Positions 47,049 to 56,486 are shown, counted from the stretch's first letter. The stretch: DNA of 64,000 bases from an uncultured Carboxylicivirga sp. (GCA_947503525.1 CANNEA010000009.1:124001-188000), one strand, 5' to 3'. Numbers and translations: made by a program. Notes: a model not told the origin generated them from the letters alone.

Positions 47049-48881
47049 TTATTTCTTTTTAATACCGAATGAGGGATTAATGTTTAAAAATCGAATAATT
47101 AGAAAACCTGGAAGTGTGCAAAGCATCACCCAAATAAAAAAGTTTTGATAGCCTACAATTTCTTGCAACCAACCGGAAAACATACCGGGAATCATCATAC
47201 CCAAAGCCATAAATCCGGTACAAATGGCATAATGAGCCGTCTTACTTTTGCCTTCAGAAAAATAAATCAGGTAGAGCATAAATGCCGTGAATCCAAAACC
47301 ATAGCCAAATTGTTCCACTGCTACACTTGCTGCCACCAGCCACATATTTTCGGGTGTAAAGTATGACAAATACACATAGGTAAGGTTAGGTAGGTTCATG
47401 GCTAATGCCATTGGCCAAATCCAATATTTTAATCCTCGTTTCGAAGCCAACCAACCTCCAATAATTCCTCCCAAAGTCAAAAACAAAATTCCAATTGTTC
47501 CATATATTAAGCCAACATCTCCAGCCGTTAAACCTAGGCCACCAGCCTGACGCGTATCCAGTAAAAACAATGAGGCTATTTTCACCAGCTGACTCTCACC
47601 CAATCGAAAAACTAAAATAAAGGTAATGGCAAGACCAATGTTTTTCTTTTGAAAGAAGGAAATAAAGGTACTTGCAAATTCTTTCAAGGCATTTCCATGT
47701 TCAACCAAAGCTTTATCAGCAAGCGGTTTGGGCAAATAAAAGCGATGATAAACAGTGAATACAATAAATAGAAAAGCTAAAACAATAAAGGTACTCATCC
47801 AGGCCAAAGGAATATTACCCGAGAGCCCCCTAAAAGAGGCACTAACCTCCTTATCGAGTTTATCATCAGCCTGCACCAAAACATATGCATTTCGATTCCA
47901 ATTGTTAGAATTAAAAGCTAAACGTTGCCCCTCAATTAACTTTAAATCTTTGGCACCTTTCAATCTATCCAGATTCAAAATAATTTCTTCATCAGGCATT
48001 GCAGATAGATGAATACCCACAACCGCAATGTTACCAGCCATAGCACCATTATCTGACACATTCTCTTCCTGATTAAAATACTTTTTTAATTCCTCCTTTA
48101 AAGGCGATGAAATATTAAGCGACCACCATGACTGATCGTGCTTTTCATCTGACTCTTGACCAACAAAACCAAAGTTAATATTTGATTGACTAGCCCATGC
48201 TTTAACACCCTTGGCTTTATCGTTTTCAATACCATCAGTTCCAAGTACAAAATAATTGGATGACAAAATGAATTGTAATTCATCATTAGGTCTTTCCACC
48301 TCATCTCCTGCAGTCCAAACCCATTCACTGGCACCTTGCCGTGTTGACACATTAAATTGCACCGGTTCCAAGCCGGTTTTCATTTCAATAAAGCCAGCCA
48401 AAATAATAAGTAAACCCTGACCCGTAATCATGGCCAGACGGTAAAAAGTACTTCTGATTCCGATAAAATAGGCTTGTTCATGTTCGTCCAGTCCCAGCAT
48501 ATAAAACCCATCTGCAGCAATATCATGAGTAGCTGAGCTAAAGGCCAAAAGCCAAAAAAATAATAAAGTATATTGAAAGTAATTTGGAACAGGTATTGTA
48601 AGCGCTACTCCGCCTAAGCCAACACCGATGATCAATTGCATAACAATTATCCACCATCGTTTAGTCTTAAGTAAATCAACAAGAGGACTCCAGAAGGGTT
48701 TGATTACCCAGGGCAAATACAACCAACTTGTGTAAAGGGCAATATCAGAATTAGAGATCCCCAGCCTCTGATACATGATCACAGACAATGTCATCACAAC
48801 CACATACGGGATTCCTTCGGCAAAATATAAACTTGGGACCCATGCCCAAGCTGATCTTGCGGTTTTGTTTAGTCCACTCAT
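47049..48881 (-). CDS. ampG: AmpG-like muropeptide permease with large periplasmic insertion
   Basis: 610-residue MFS transporter. It begins 'WVPSLYFAEGIPYVVVMTLSVIMYQRLG' and has 'YTSWLYLPWVIKPFWSPLVDLL', 'SSATHDIAADGFYM' and 'GLTAGDVGLIYGTIGI', typical of AmpG permeases that import GlcNAc-anhydroMurNAc peptides or disaccharides. Residues about 168-355 are an added hydrophilic, beta-rich domain in the TM5-TM6 periplasmic loop ('STRQGASEWVWTAGDE', 'SWWSLNISSP', 'MPDEEIILNLDRLKG'). It lies between the SpoIID-like and GHL10 genes. The role in wall-fragment import follows from family and context. Confidence 0.88.
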   Translation of the reverse strand: MSGLNKTARSAWAWVPSLYFAEGIPYVVVMTLSVIMYQRLGISNSDIALYTSWLYLPWVIKPFWSPLVDLLKTKRWWIIVMQLIIGVGLGGVALTIPVPNYFQYTLLFFWLLAFSSATHDIAADGFYMLGLDEHEQAYFIGIRSTFYRLAMITGQGLLIILAGFIEMKTGLEPVQFNVSTRQGASEWVWTAGDEVERPNDELQFILSSNYFVLGTDGIENDKAKGVKAWASQSNINFGFVGQESDEKHDQSWWSLNISSPLKEELKKYFNQEENVSDNGAMAGNIAVVGIHLSAMPDEEIILNLDRLKGAKDLKLIEGQRLAFNSNNWNRNAYVLVQADDKLDKEVSASFRGLSGNIPLAWMSTFIVLAFLFIVFTVYHRFYLPKPLADKALVEHGNALKEFASTFISFFQKKNIGLAITFILVFRLGESQLVKIASLFLLDTRQAGGLGLTAGDVGLIYGTIGILFLTLGGIIGGWLASKRGLKYWIWPMALAMNLPNLTYVYLSYFTPENMWLVAASVAVEQFGYGFGFTAFMLYLIYFSEGKSKTAHYAICTGFMALGMMIPGMFSGWLQEIVGYQNFFIWVMLCTLPGFLIIRFLNINPSFGIKKK

Positions 48882-48930
48882 TTATCGTTTCCTTTTTTAC
48901 TTCCTAATATCTTCCCTTCAAGCATTTTCC

Positions 48931-50262
48931 CTAATACCTTTTATTTAATCCGGCACCTCTAAAGTAGTGCTTTAGTATCTCATGATACTTATAGCCCTTA
49001 GCACCCATAACAGAAGCTCCTATCTGGCAAAGTCCAACGCCATGCCCCCAACCGGCACCTTTAAGTTCAAAGATGACACCATCACCATCTTCGTTTTTAT
49101 TCACAACAAAAGCTGAACTATATAAATGAGATTCTGACAATACCTTTCGAATCTCAAGTTCCTTTCCTATTATCATTGTCTTGTTAGCACCAACTATCTT
49201 AAGCTTTATTAAACGTCCGGAATCTCCTCTTTCAAGCGGAATAAGATCACAGATCGATCCAAAATCAACACCTGTTTTTCGATTAATTAATTCACTTATT
49301 TCTTCCTGGGTATAAATAACTGTCCAACGGAAGAAATCATTGGTTTCCTGATCGTAATCGTTCAGCACCTGACTCAGAATAGTTTTATCAGATGTATTGC
49401 AAAATACATCAGGCTCTCCCAGAATCCATGCTGAGGCCTTAAGTTCAGTTCTTAAATCCGTTTTGGCATCGTTTATATCTGAATCTTCAAAACTCTGCAG
49501 GTATGGATGATTGATAGGTTCCCAAACATTTTCAAATACCTCAACCTTTCCTCCGCAGCACTTTGAAAAACGCGCATCACAAATTTGACCTTCAAACTCC
49601 AGCACTTCACCCCAGGTAGACTTAACCGCTTCCTCAACAAATTTTGTAGTTGAGCGGGTAATGCCCTGATAGCGTTGACAATGGTCATCAGCACACACAT
49701 CAAAATAAGTATGATCTTCGCGGTCGTACCATTTGATCAATTCGATATCCGTTTGAAAAGTTGATTGGTATTTCTTGCCCTCGAGTTGGAGGCCTTCGTT
49801 TTTATAGATCTGTGCTAACAACCACGAGCGGGAAATAACAGCATGTGCTTTCAGTAATTCCAAGGATGAAGTTGCACTCATTTCGGATGATATAACACTC
49901 ATCAAATAATATTCAAGCGGCAATACATTTATGGCCCTAAGCTTTCCATTTTCAATGATCAACTTTAGTGATCCTTTGAATGCCTGGTCTTCATCACGTT
50001 GCCAATGAAACCCTATTCCAATGGTTACCGCATGAAGGATAAATTGCTCTTCATTTTCATTGAGTGGTGAAATCAGAATTTCATTCTCAAATGATAAATT
50101 TTCTTTGCCATTAGAAAGACAAATTACATTCTTATCCCAGCTAGCCTTCCATGATCCAGAGATATTTATCTCATGTATGCGGTATTTTCCCTTTAAGGTG
50201 AACTCAATGCTGTTCTTAACTTGTATACCAACTGATATTTCGGGAATCTTATCCTTTTTCAT
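48931..50262 (-). CDS. SpoIID/LytB-domain peptidoglycan glycan-cleaving enzyme, no signal peptide
   Basis: 443 residues. The SpoIID domain shows 'LPLEYYLMSVISSEMSATSSLELLKAHAVISRSWLLAQ' region with the catalytic Glu in 'SSEMS', a metal-site-like 'DVCADDHCQRYQG', and the end 'AGWGHGVGLCQIGASVMGAKGYKYHEILKHYF' region. SpoIID is a lytic transglycosylase that acts on glycan strands without stem peptides. The N-terminus 'MKKDKIPEISVGIQVKN' has no signal or membrane segment, so it appears cytoplasmic, unlike the sporulation protein. It overlaps the DUF4922 gene by 4 bp. It may cleave imported disaccharides or oligosaccharides. Confidence 0.9.
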   Translation of the reverse strand: MKKDKIPEISVGIQVKNSIEFTLKGKYRIHEINISGSWKASWDKNVICLSNGKENLSFENEILISPLNENEEQFILHAVTIGIGFHWQRDEDQAFKGSLKLIIENGKLRAINVLPLEYYLMSVISSEMSATSSLELLKAHAVISRSWLLAQIYKNEGLQLEGKKYQSTFQTDIELIKWYDREDHTYFDVCADDHCQRYQGITRSTTKFVEEAVKSTWGEVLEFEGQICDARFSKCCGGKVEVFENVWEPINHPYLQSFEDSDINDAKTDLRTELKASAWILGEPDVFCNTSDKTILSQVLNDYDQETNDFFRWTVIYTQEEISELINRKTGVDFGSICDLIPLERGDSGRLIKLKIVGANKTMIIGKELEIRKVLSESHLYSSAFVVNKNEDGDGVIFELKGAGWGHGVGLCQIGASVMGAKGYKYHEILKHYFRGAGLNKRY

Positions 50263-51203
50263 TTTTGATGTATTAAGGCATTAACCACTTCATCAACATC
50301 TTTTTCCGACAAACACACTTGCCTGAGAATGGATTCAATATCCGAGGCATTTAATTGGTTGAAATCCTTTTCCCTAGGAGTAATAAAAACACCTCCGAGA
50401 TCAACTGATGCCGGACTTAGTAAAATCTGCTTTTCCCCTTCTTCAAAATAACAGGATGGACGGTGAAGAATACGAGGAAAGACATGTAATAGCCACTCAT
50501 TATTTTCGTAATAGCACAACATATTCAGCATAGGCTCCACCTCGCCATCTTGTCTTTCAGCCAATAGAGCATATAGCTTTTTGAAAGAAGAAATTAATTC
50601 AGACCTGGATTTACTTTGTAAGGATACTATTCCACGATGATATTTTTTCCAGGTGTATATTTTTAATCTTTCTTCAGATTTCAACTCAGTATAATTCCCA
50701 AATTTGAAATCTTCTTCTATTGGTAAAAATCCTTTATTACCCGCTTGAAAATGAAAATGATCTGGTGCAGATGCACCGCATTTAGGCCCATTATAGAACA
50801 GAGTAAAATCCGACAATTCCTTTGCTAAATCTAACAAGATGGAAAAATGAGGCAGAATAAGTTGATCCTGATGACTTTCTATCGGTATTGTTAAGTGTTG
50901 TTTAAAGATTGGAAAAGGATTAATCAATAGACTATAGTCACCATAAGTGATAGCTTTTTGCTCCTGAGGTCGGTTAGCTTCACATAAAAAACAAGCCCGG
51001 GCTTCAATGGATTTGACATCTACCTTAGCTGCAGATGATCGGATTCGTTCAGGGTTAAATTGCACAAGTACTTCACTTCCTTCAGGCAATAATACCTTTC
51101 GTGACTTAACACTTTCCAAGCCACGATAATTACTTTTAGCTAAAGGCCAATTTTTAAGTTGCTCCTGGATAAGACGCTCAACTGTAGTATTTAAATTATC
51201 CAT
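50259..51203 (-). CDS. DUF4922 HIT/GalT-like protein
   Basis: 314-residue cytoplasmic protein of a Bacteroidetes family. 'ARACFLCEANRPQEQK' near residue 90, 'LLINPFPIFKQHLTIP' and 'GPKCGASAPDHFHFQAGNKG' (H-F-H-F-Q, a His-triad-like motif) match the HIT superfamily, which includes ATP adenylyltransferases and galactose-1-phosphate uridylyltransferase. This suggests nucleotidyl transfer to or from a sugar phosphate, which would suit amino-sugar salvage, but no activity is proven. It overlaps the SpoIID-like gene by 4 bp and the glycosyltransferase gene by 8 bp, so its translation is coupled to both. Confidence 0.88.
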   Translation of the reverse strand: MDNLNTTVERLIQEQLKNWPLAKSNYRGLESVKSRKVLLPEGSEVLVQFNPERIRSSAAKVDVKSIEARACFLCEANRPQEQKAITYGDYSLLINPFPIFKQHLTIPIESHQDQLILPHFSILLDLAKELSDFTLFYNGPKCGASAPDHFHFQAGNKGFLPIEEDFKFGNYTELKSEERLKIYTWKKYHRGIVSLQSKSRSELISSFKKLYALLAERQDGEVEPMLNMLCYYENNEWLLHVFPRILHRPSCYFEEGEKQILLSPASVDLGGVFITPREKDFNQLNASDIESILRQVCLSEKDVDEVVNALIHQK

Positions 51204-52674
51204 TGGACAGACTGGTTTTATTCAATTGCTGTCGTGCTTTAAGTTCAATGGTTCTGATTTTATCCTTATAGCGATTATGTGCATTCATCTTCTGCACATC
51301 TAATGATGCATCCGAATTATCTTCCCACCGCCTGCATAAATATAAAGGATCGTATATACGCCCTATTTGATAATGTCGACTTATATTTAATCCTAAGGCA
51401 TAATCCTCGCCATAACTTGTATTCGGCACCTTTACATCTCGAAGCACAGGCGTGTAAAAAGCTCTGGGCGCACCCAAACCATTAATGCGTAAGGCATTGT
51501 TTCTTCCATTATCCGGCGTCCACTCTTTATGATCAATCAAGCCGGGAGGTATTTCTTCCAAATTAAAATTTACCATTTGATAACTGCCCACTACCATGGC
51601 GCAATTTTGCTCATAAAAGGCCTTCACAATTTGCTCAATCACATTTTCATCGATATATAAATCGTCACTATCCAATTGAATGGCAAACTTACCGCAATAC
51701 TCACTAGCTAAACCATGATTCCAACAACCTCCAATTCCCAGATCGCTTCGTTCGGGTTTGAGATGCACCAACTGTTTATTAACGGCAAAAGATTGAATAA
51801 TATCTGAAGTTTTATCTGTTGAATGATTATCTATGATAATCAAATTGAAATCGAAACTTGTTTTTTGTTTGAGAACTGACTCTATGGCATCTGCTATTGT
51901 CTTTTCGCGATTACGTACCGGGATTATAACCGAGGCTTCAACCGGGTATTGATCTGTATTAAACTCAATACTCTTAAAAGTAGGTTTAAGATAGCCACCA
52001 ATCTCCTTCAGATGCGATGTGCACACCAACTCCATTTCTATTTGACGATCCCGATTACGAGGATCAACATAATCAAATAGTTTCTCACCCGATAGGCGTG
52101 TATCCAATTCAATCTCGGTATATAATGGTTCGGGTAAATGAAAGAGCTCCTTCTTTTGTGACACCTTTAGTCTTAGCTCATACAATGCTGCATGCATATA
52201 ATTCTCTGCCATCTCTGCAATGGCGGAAGTCAAAGTATCTGATTGAAAAAACAATATTGAGCCAAAATTAAAATCATCTCTCAGGCTACCTGCCTGATAG
52301 TCGATTAAAGGTAATAAAGACAACAGTCCTTCTTTCTCTTCATAATAGTCGGAATAAACCATTCCGGCATCAGTATCCTCACAAGCTTTCTGCAAACGTT
52401 GAATGGCATATTGTCCTAATTTCAAAGCCATAGTTTTGGAATACACCAAAGTATACGGCGAAGAAATGTGATTTGCAATTGATTTCCATGTGGAAGTAGC
52501 ATAAAAACCTTCATTCGATTTTAAATATTCTATTCCATCTATGGCTTTTTCATTGTTGCCAACAACAAGTATCTTCTGTACATCTTCAAAAGCCTGCAAT
52601 GAATTAATGGTTGAACTTAATTGTTCTTTATCTGTATCAGGTAATATAACGGTGACTTTATTATTCATTTCCAT
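51196..52674 (-). CDS. Glycosyltransferase family 2 protein with two GT-A-like domains
   Basis: 492 residues, no membrane segment. The C-terminal half (about 248-480) is a normal GT2 domain: 'EASVIIPVRNREKTIADAIESVLKQ', 'LIIIDNHSTDKTSDII', 'GIGGCWNHGLA' and the DxD motif in 'AIQLDSDDLY', then 'SYGEDYALGLNISR'. The N-terminal half ('VTVILPDTDKEQLSSTINSL', 'AGMVYSDYYEEKEG') looks like a degenerate second GT-A fold. Why a transferase is in a salvage operon is unclear. It overlaps the amidase gene by 14 bp and DUF4922 by 8 bp. Confidence 0.9.
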   Translation of the reverse strand: MEMNNKVTVILPDTDKEQLSSTINSLQAFEDVQKILVVGNNEKAIDGIEYLKSNEGFYATSTWKSIANHISSPYTLVYSKTMALKLGQYAIQRLQKACEDTDAGMVYSDYYEEKEGLLSLLPLIDYQAGSLRDDFNFGSILFFQSDTLTSAIAEMAENYMHAALYELRLKVSQKKELFHLPEPLYTEIELDTRLSGEKLFDYVDPRNRDRQIEMELVCTSHLKEIGGYLKPTFKSIEFNTDQYPVEASVIIPVRNREKTIADAIESVLKQKTSFDFNLIIIDNHSTDKTSDIIQSFAVNKQLVHLKPERSDLGIGGCWNHGLASEYCGKFAIQLDSDDLYIDENVIEQIVKAFYEQNCAMVVGSYQMVNFNLEEIPPGLIDHKEWTPDNGRNNALRINGLGAPRAFYTPVLRDVKVPNTSYGEDYALGLNISRHYQIGRIYDPLYLCRRWEDNSDASLDVQKMNAHNRYKDKIRTIELKARQQLNKTSLSNG

Positions 52675-55624
52675 CCTTTCTTTCCTCCGTGAACGCTTTC
52701 AATATTTCTTTCATGAATCTATTTCTCTGATCCCTATCAATTATCGTTTCAAACGGAAATCCCATTATTAATATTTTACTTTCCATATTGTATACTATTG
52801 CACTCGCATTATTTTCTGAATATCGATACGCCGTAATGGCTTTACCACTTGGTTCAATTGCATCTGGTGCTTCTACTTTATATATACTTGGATGATAAGC
52901 CGTATTAAATTCAAGTTCTGTTTGAAAAAAGGCTTTCCCTTCATCAGTTGAATTGACTCCTCCCGTTTTAGTGGCATAGTTTGTTCTCCACTTAAACCCT
53001 AACTCTTGTTCCGCAAATTCAATCGCTATTGTATCATTCAGGTCTAGCATATCACTAGCCACGTATGCTCCACTTAATAAGATAGGTATTTGATTTGATT
53101 TAAGGTCTTGCAATTTCGTAATAAAGGAAGTTGTGAATATTCTATAGTCTTTTCCTTGATGATTAGGTATGTTCGCTTTTTCTTCACCTAAAATTACATC
53201 AATCGCCGCATAAGCTTCAAGCGATGTCTCCGCATTAATAAAAACCTCATCGCTCATTGAAATAAAAGAGTAGCCCGCATTTATAATAGCTTCTCCATGA
53301 ATATAAGGATTATCAAAACTATTTCCGGGCGCCATATTACCTTCTTCATTACCGTAACTAGCTCCCCATCCCGGGCTATCATCATCCAGCCATGGTGATT
53401 GCCGATTATAATCGTATTGCCTTCCAACGTAACTGTAATCAAAACGATCCGCAACTCCCTCATCCTTCCACCATGCAATTCCGGCAAAATTATTCTCGTC
53501 AATAAATGCCGGTGCTGAAACACGATCAAAGGCATTTACTACCAGTACCATTTCTTTTGACTGCCCTGTCCCATGTGAAAGAATCTCAGAAGGCATACTT
53601 TCGCCCCCTTCATTAATGGCTGTTACTTTATAACTATGTATTTCTCCTTCTGCTGGAGCCTTAACTTCCAAACTATTTGATTCAATTACGGTCCCATTAT
53701 CAAAACCCGAGTTCCCCACTCTTTTATACACTTTGTATTTTGTTGGAACAGCTGTTTCTTCAAGTGGATCTGCCACAGCCTGCCAACTCAACTCAAATTG
53801 TTCTCCTTTGGGCTGAATAGCCAAATGATCAACAGGGAGTGGCTGAACTATATATTCTCTTCTTTCCTGATAAGCTAAATATTTTAAGATGGCCTTATAA
53901 ATACTTCTACTCACATTAAAGCGAAAATTCGGATCCAAAGCCAATTGCATATCTGCCAGATTCTGATGAGACAACAACTCCAATAGCATTGTTGGTACAT
54001 TTGGTCGCCAAGCCTCGGAATATTGTTTGTCCCACATGGCTCGTCTGGTCCATTTTACATCATATAGTTTGCTGACATCATCGACCAATTGACTTTGAAT
54101 AATATCAGTCAAATCGCGGCTGGACAGTTTGGATCGACCGTTCGGAAAAACACCTTCATCTCGAAGCGAACTATAAATTCCTAATGTCCCTATAACTGAA
54201 TCATTAATGGTCGTGCCGGCATCAGTATGAAAAGCAAATGCTAAATCTATAGGAATATTTAAACCAACATTTTTATTTGCTTGCGGTCCATAAGGAGATC
54301 CAATCAAGTAATTAACCCATTCACCCCTTGACATATAGTCATCCTTGTAATCTTTCTGCTCATCATTAAGACTAAAGACCAAGCTATCAGGAATACCGGC
54401 GTATTGCATATAATAACGTGCTGCCTCCATGTAACGTGGCTTTCCGGACAATTTCCATATCGATTCTGAAGTGTTTCTTCGGGCAACATTTCCCATACCT
54501 CCGCCAAAACGAACAGCATCCAACGAAATAGTACCCTGCCCACTTACTTCAACCGATCCAATTGAATCATCTTTACCTTGCTTAAAATGAAAACGTCCCA
54601 AATAAACCCAGATTCCTCCACCTCTGCTTTGATCAACAAGATATGTGCTTGCTCCTCCGGAATGATTTACATTATATTTTACTTTGGTACTGCTTTCTGC
54701 GCTGTGATAATAACTCACATAAACAGCATATTCACCATCTTCGGGAATATCGGGTACATAGGAAGCTATTTTATCTAAATTGTCAGAATTAACCCTTAAT
54801 GAGGATCCTAATTCAAAGGGATTATCTCCGGGAAACAGTGTATCCTTTATGGCAAATCCTTTCTCCTTTATCACCTCAACTTTTTCATTAAGTATGAATT
54901 CGGATAAAGAACTCATTCTATCATTATCAACAACTACTTCGTTAATCTGAAAATCGCGTTCACGGGGCATCATCACATAAGCCCCTGCATTCTCCAACAT
55001 TGGAGTTAAATAAGGAATTACAAAAGACATGGGCAGAATATCTTCAACGGTCGAAAACAATCGTGCTCGCTGCCATTCCCAACGATCCAATGTATTCTCG
55101 TAATAATAACCATGACTGTGCCACAAAGCTATATGTTTATGACTTAAGCCGCTATTATATTCCTTTTGATGGATATTTTGTACAAATGCAGACGATGAAT
55201 TGGTTTCAGAAATGAATCGTTCATTATCAATGGCCAGGTTTTCTCTAAACGCATTCGGAACTAGTTCTGTGAACAGATAGCCTCCGGTATAAATGGACAA
55301 TTGATAGGATTTATACTTTCTTTTTAATGCCTTATAAATCGATTGATTCAACTCTTCAACCTCTCTCTCTCGTACCGGCATGTACGATAATTCATTGGAG
55401 CAAAAGATTTCCAATTGATTTGTTTCTTCCAGCACGTTAACTGAATCTACAGATATAGCTCCAAGATGCTGCCATTCCTCAAAAAAGACACCAACATTGT
55501 TTAAACGTTTTAGTGCTTTTTGTGAATGTTTCTCCGAACGTTTATCTTGTGCATGTATTGTTACCAACAAGCTTAATAAGAAAATCGGAATTATCGCTAT
55601 TCGATGAGTGTTTTGTGATTTCAT
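52661..55624 (-). CDS. N-acetylmuramoyl-L-alanine amidase-like protein with inserted golvesin domain
   Basis: 987 residues, signal peptide ('IIPIFLLSLLVTIHAQ'). The Amidase_3-type zinc site is spread over a long stretch: His169/His171 in 'IALWHSHGYYY', a Glu soon after, His466 in 'LAFAFHTDAGT', and catalytic Glu549 in 'TMLLELLSHQN'. Between them, about 250-380, lies a golvesin-C-like beta domain ('YAVYVSYYHSAESSTKVKYNVNHSGG' region, 'SLDAVRFGGGMG'). A fibronectin III domain (about 600-690) and an alpha/beta C-terminal domain follow. It likely strips stem peptides from glycan in the periplasm or outside. Sometimes labelled xanthan lyase in databases. First gene of a six-gene operon. Confidence 0.87.
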   Translation of the reverse strand: MKSQNTHRIAIIPIFLLSLLVTIHAQDKRSEKHSQKALKRLNNVGVFFEEWQHLGAISVDSVNVLEETNQLEIFCSNELSYMPVREREVEELNQSIYKALKRKYKSYQLSIYTGGYLFTELVPNAFRENLAIDNERFISETNSSSAFVQNIHQKEYNSGLSHKHIALWHSHGYYYENTLDRWEWQRARLFSTVEDILPMSFVIPYLTPMLENAGAYVMMPRERDFQINEVVVDNDRMSSLSEFILNEKVEVIKEKGFAIKDTLFPGDNPFELGSSLRVNSDNLDKIASYVPDIPEDGEYAVYVSYYHSAESSTKVKYNVNHSGGASTYLVDQSRGGGIWVYLGRFHFKQGKDDSIGSVEVSGQGTISLDAVRFGGGMGNVARRNTSESIWKLSGKPRYMEAARYYMQYAGIPDSLVFSLNDEQKDYKDDYMSRGEWVNYLIGSPYGPQANKNVGLNIPIDLAFAFHTDAGTTINDSVIGTLGIYSSLRDEGVFPNGRSKLSSRDLTDIIQSQLVDDVSKLYDVKWTRRAMWDKQYSEAWRPNVPTMLLELLSHQNLADMQLALDPNFRFNVSRSIYKAILKYLAYQERREYIVQPLPVDHLAIQPKGEQFELSWQAVADPLEETAVPTKYKVYKRVGNSGFDNGTVIESNSLEVKAPAEGEIHSYKVTAINEGGESMPSEILSHGTGQSKEMVLVVNAFDRVSAPAFIDENNFAGIAWWKDEGVADRFDYSYVGRQYDYNRQSPWLDDDSPGWGASYGNEEGNMAPGNSFDNPYIHGEAIINAGYSFISMSDEVFINAETSLEAYAAIDVILGEEKANIPNHQGKDYRIFTTSFITKLQDLKSNQIPILLSGAYVASDMLDLNDTIAIEFAEQELGFKWRTNYATKTGGVNSTDEGKAFFQTELEFNTAYHPSIYKVEAPDAIEPSGKAITAYRYSENNASAIVYNMESKILIMGFPFETIIDRDQRNRFMKEILKAFTEERKDGNE

Positions 55625-55640
55625 AGAACCATTAATAATT

Positions 55641-55648
55641 CAAAAATA
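55641..55648 (-). promoter_or_regulatory. Candidate -7 element of the salvage operon
   Basis: TATTTTTG on the minus strand, a full TAnnTTTG match, 17 bp before the amidase ATG in a 31-bp divergent gap. No TTG is found at the right distance, so the match is partial. Confidence 0.4.
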
Positions 55649-55655
55649 ACATTTT

Positions 55656-56486
55656 ATGCAATTAATTGCCGACAGTGGATCAACGAAAACAGAATGGGTA
55701 ATAATTAATGGCTCTTCAAAACAATCCATTATTACTAGCGGAATTAATCCGTTTTATGAAAATTCGAATGAAATACTGGATAAACTAACATTAGAATGGT
55801 CCATCGAAAGGATTATCCCTAAGGAAATTAATTTTTATGGAGCAGGCTGTGCCAATGCTGAAAAGAATAACATTGTTGCACTTGCTTTGGAGAAGTTTTT
55901 TAATACGAAAAACATCCAAATAAATAGTGATTTATTGGGAGCTGCTCGATCTTTATGCCAGGATAAAGAAGGAATAACCTGCATACTTGGTACCGGATCA
56001 AATTCTTGTTATTACGATGGGCATTCCATTGTCCATAATGTTTCGCCCTTGGGTTTTATAATTGGAGACGAAGGAAGTGGAGCGGTGATGGGAAAATTGC
56101 TAATTGCTGATATTCTGAAAAAACAATTACCACCTTCCATTATTGAGCTCTTTTTCGAAGAACATGAAATGAATGCTCCTGAAATAGTAGATCGTATTTA
56201 CAAAAAGCCATTTCCTAACAGATATCTGGCCCAATTTACGAAATTTATTAAGTCACATATTGATATCCCAGAGTTAGAAAACATTGTCCTTCATTCGTTT
56301 AATGACTTTGTTCAACGAAACCTAAGGCAATATGATAGAATAACGAAACTGCCAATTCATTTTACGGGTAGCATCGCCTATCATTTTAAAGATCAATTAA
56401 AAACAATTCTTAAGCAACATGGTCTTCAGCCAGGAACAATTAATCCAAAGCCGATGGAAGGATTAGAGTTATACCACACCAAGTAG
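55656..56486 (+). CDS. BadF/BadG-type N-acetylglucosamine (amino-sugar) kinase
   Basis: 276-residue cytoplasmic kinase of the ASKHA fold: 'LIADSGSTKTEWVI' (phosphate 1), 'FYGAGCANAEKN', 'DLLGAARSLCQDKEGITCILGTGSNSCYYDG' region (phosphate 2 and sugar site) and 'GFIIGDEGSGAVMGK'. Bacteroidetes members phosphorylate GlcNAc or MurNAc at C6. It is 7 bp upstream of murQ, which needs MurNAc 6-phosphate, so MurNAc phosphorylation is the most economical reading; GlcNAc remains possible. It starts only 31 bp from the divergent amidase gene. Confidence 0.9.
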   Translation: MQLIADSGSTKTEWVIINGSSKQSIITSGINPFYENSNEILDKLTLEWSIERIIPKEINFYGAGCANAEKNNIVALALEKFFNTKNIQINSDLLGAARSLCQDKEGITCILGTGSNSCYYDGHSIVHNVSPLGFIIGDEGSGAVMGKLLIADILKKQLPPSIIELFFEEHEMNAPEIVDRIYKKPFPNRYLAQFTKFIKSHIDIPELENIVLHSFNDFVQRNLRQYDRITKLPIHFTGSIAYHFKDQLKTILKQHGLQPGTINPKPMEGLELYHTK

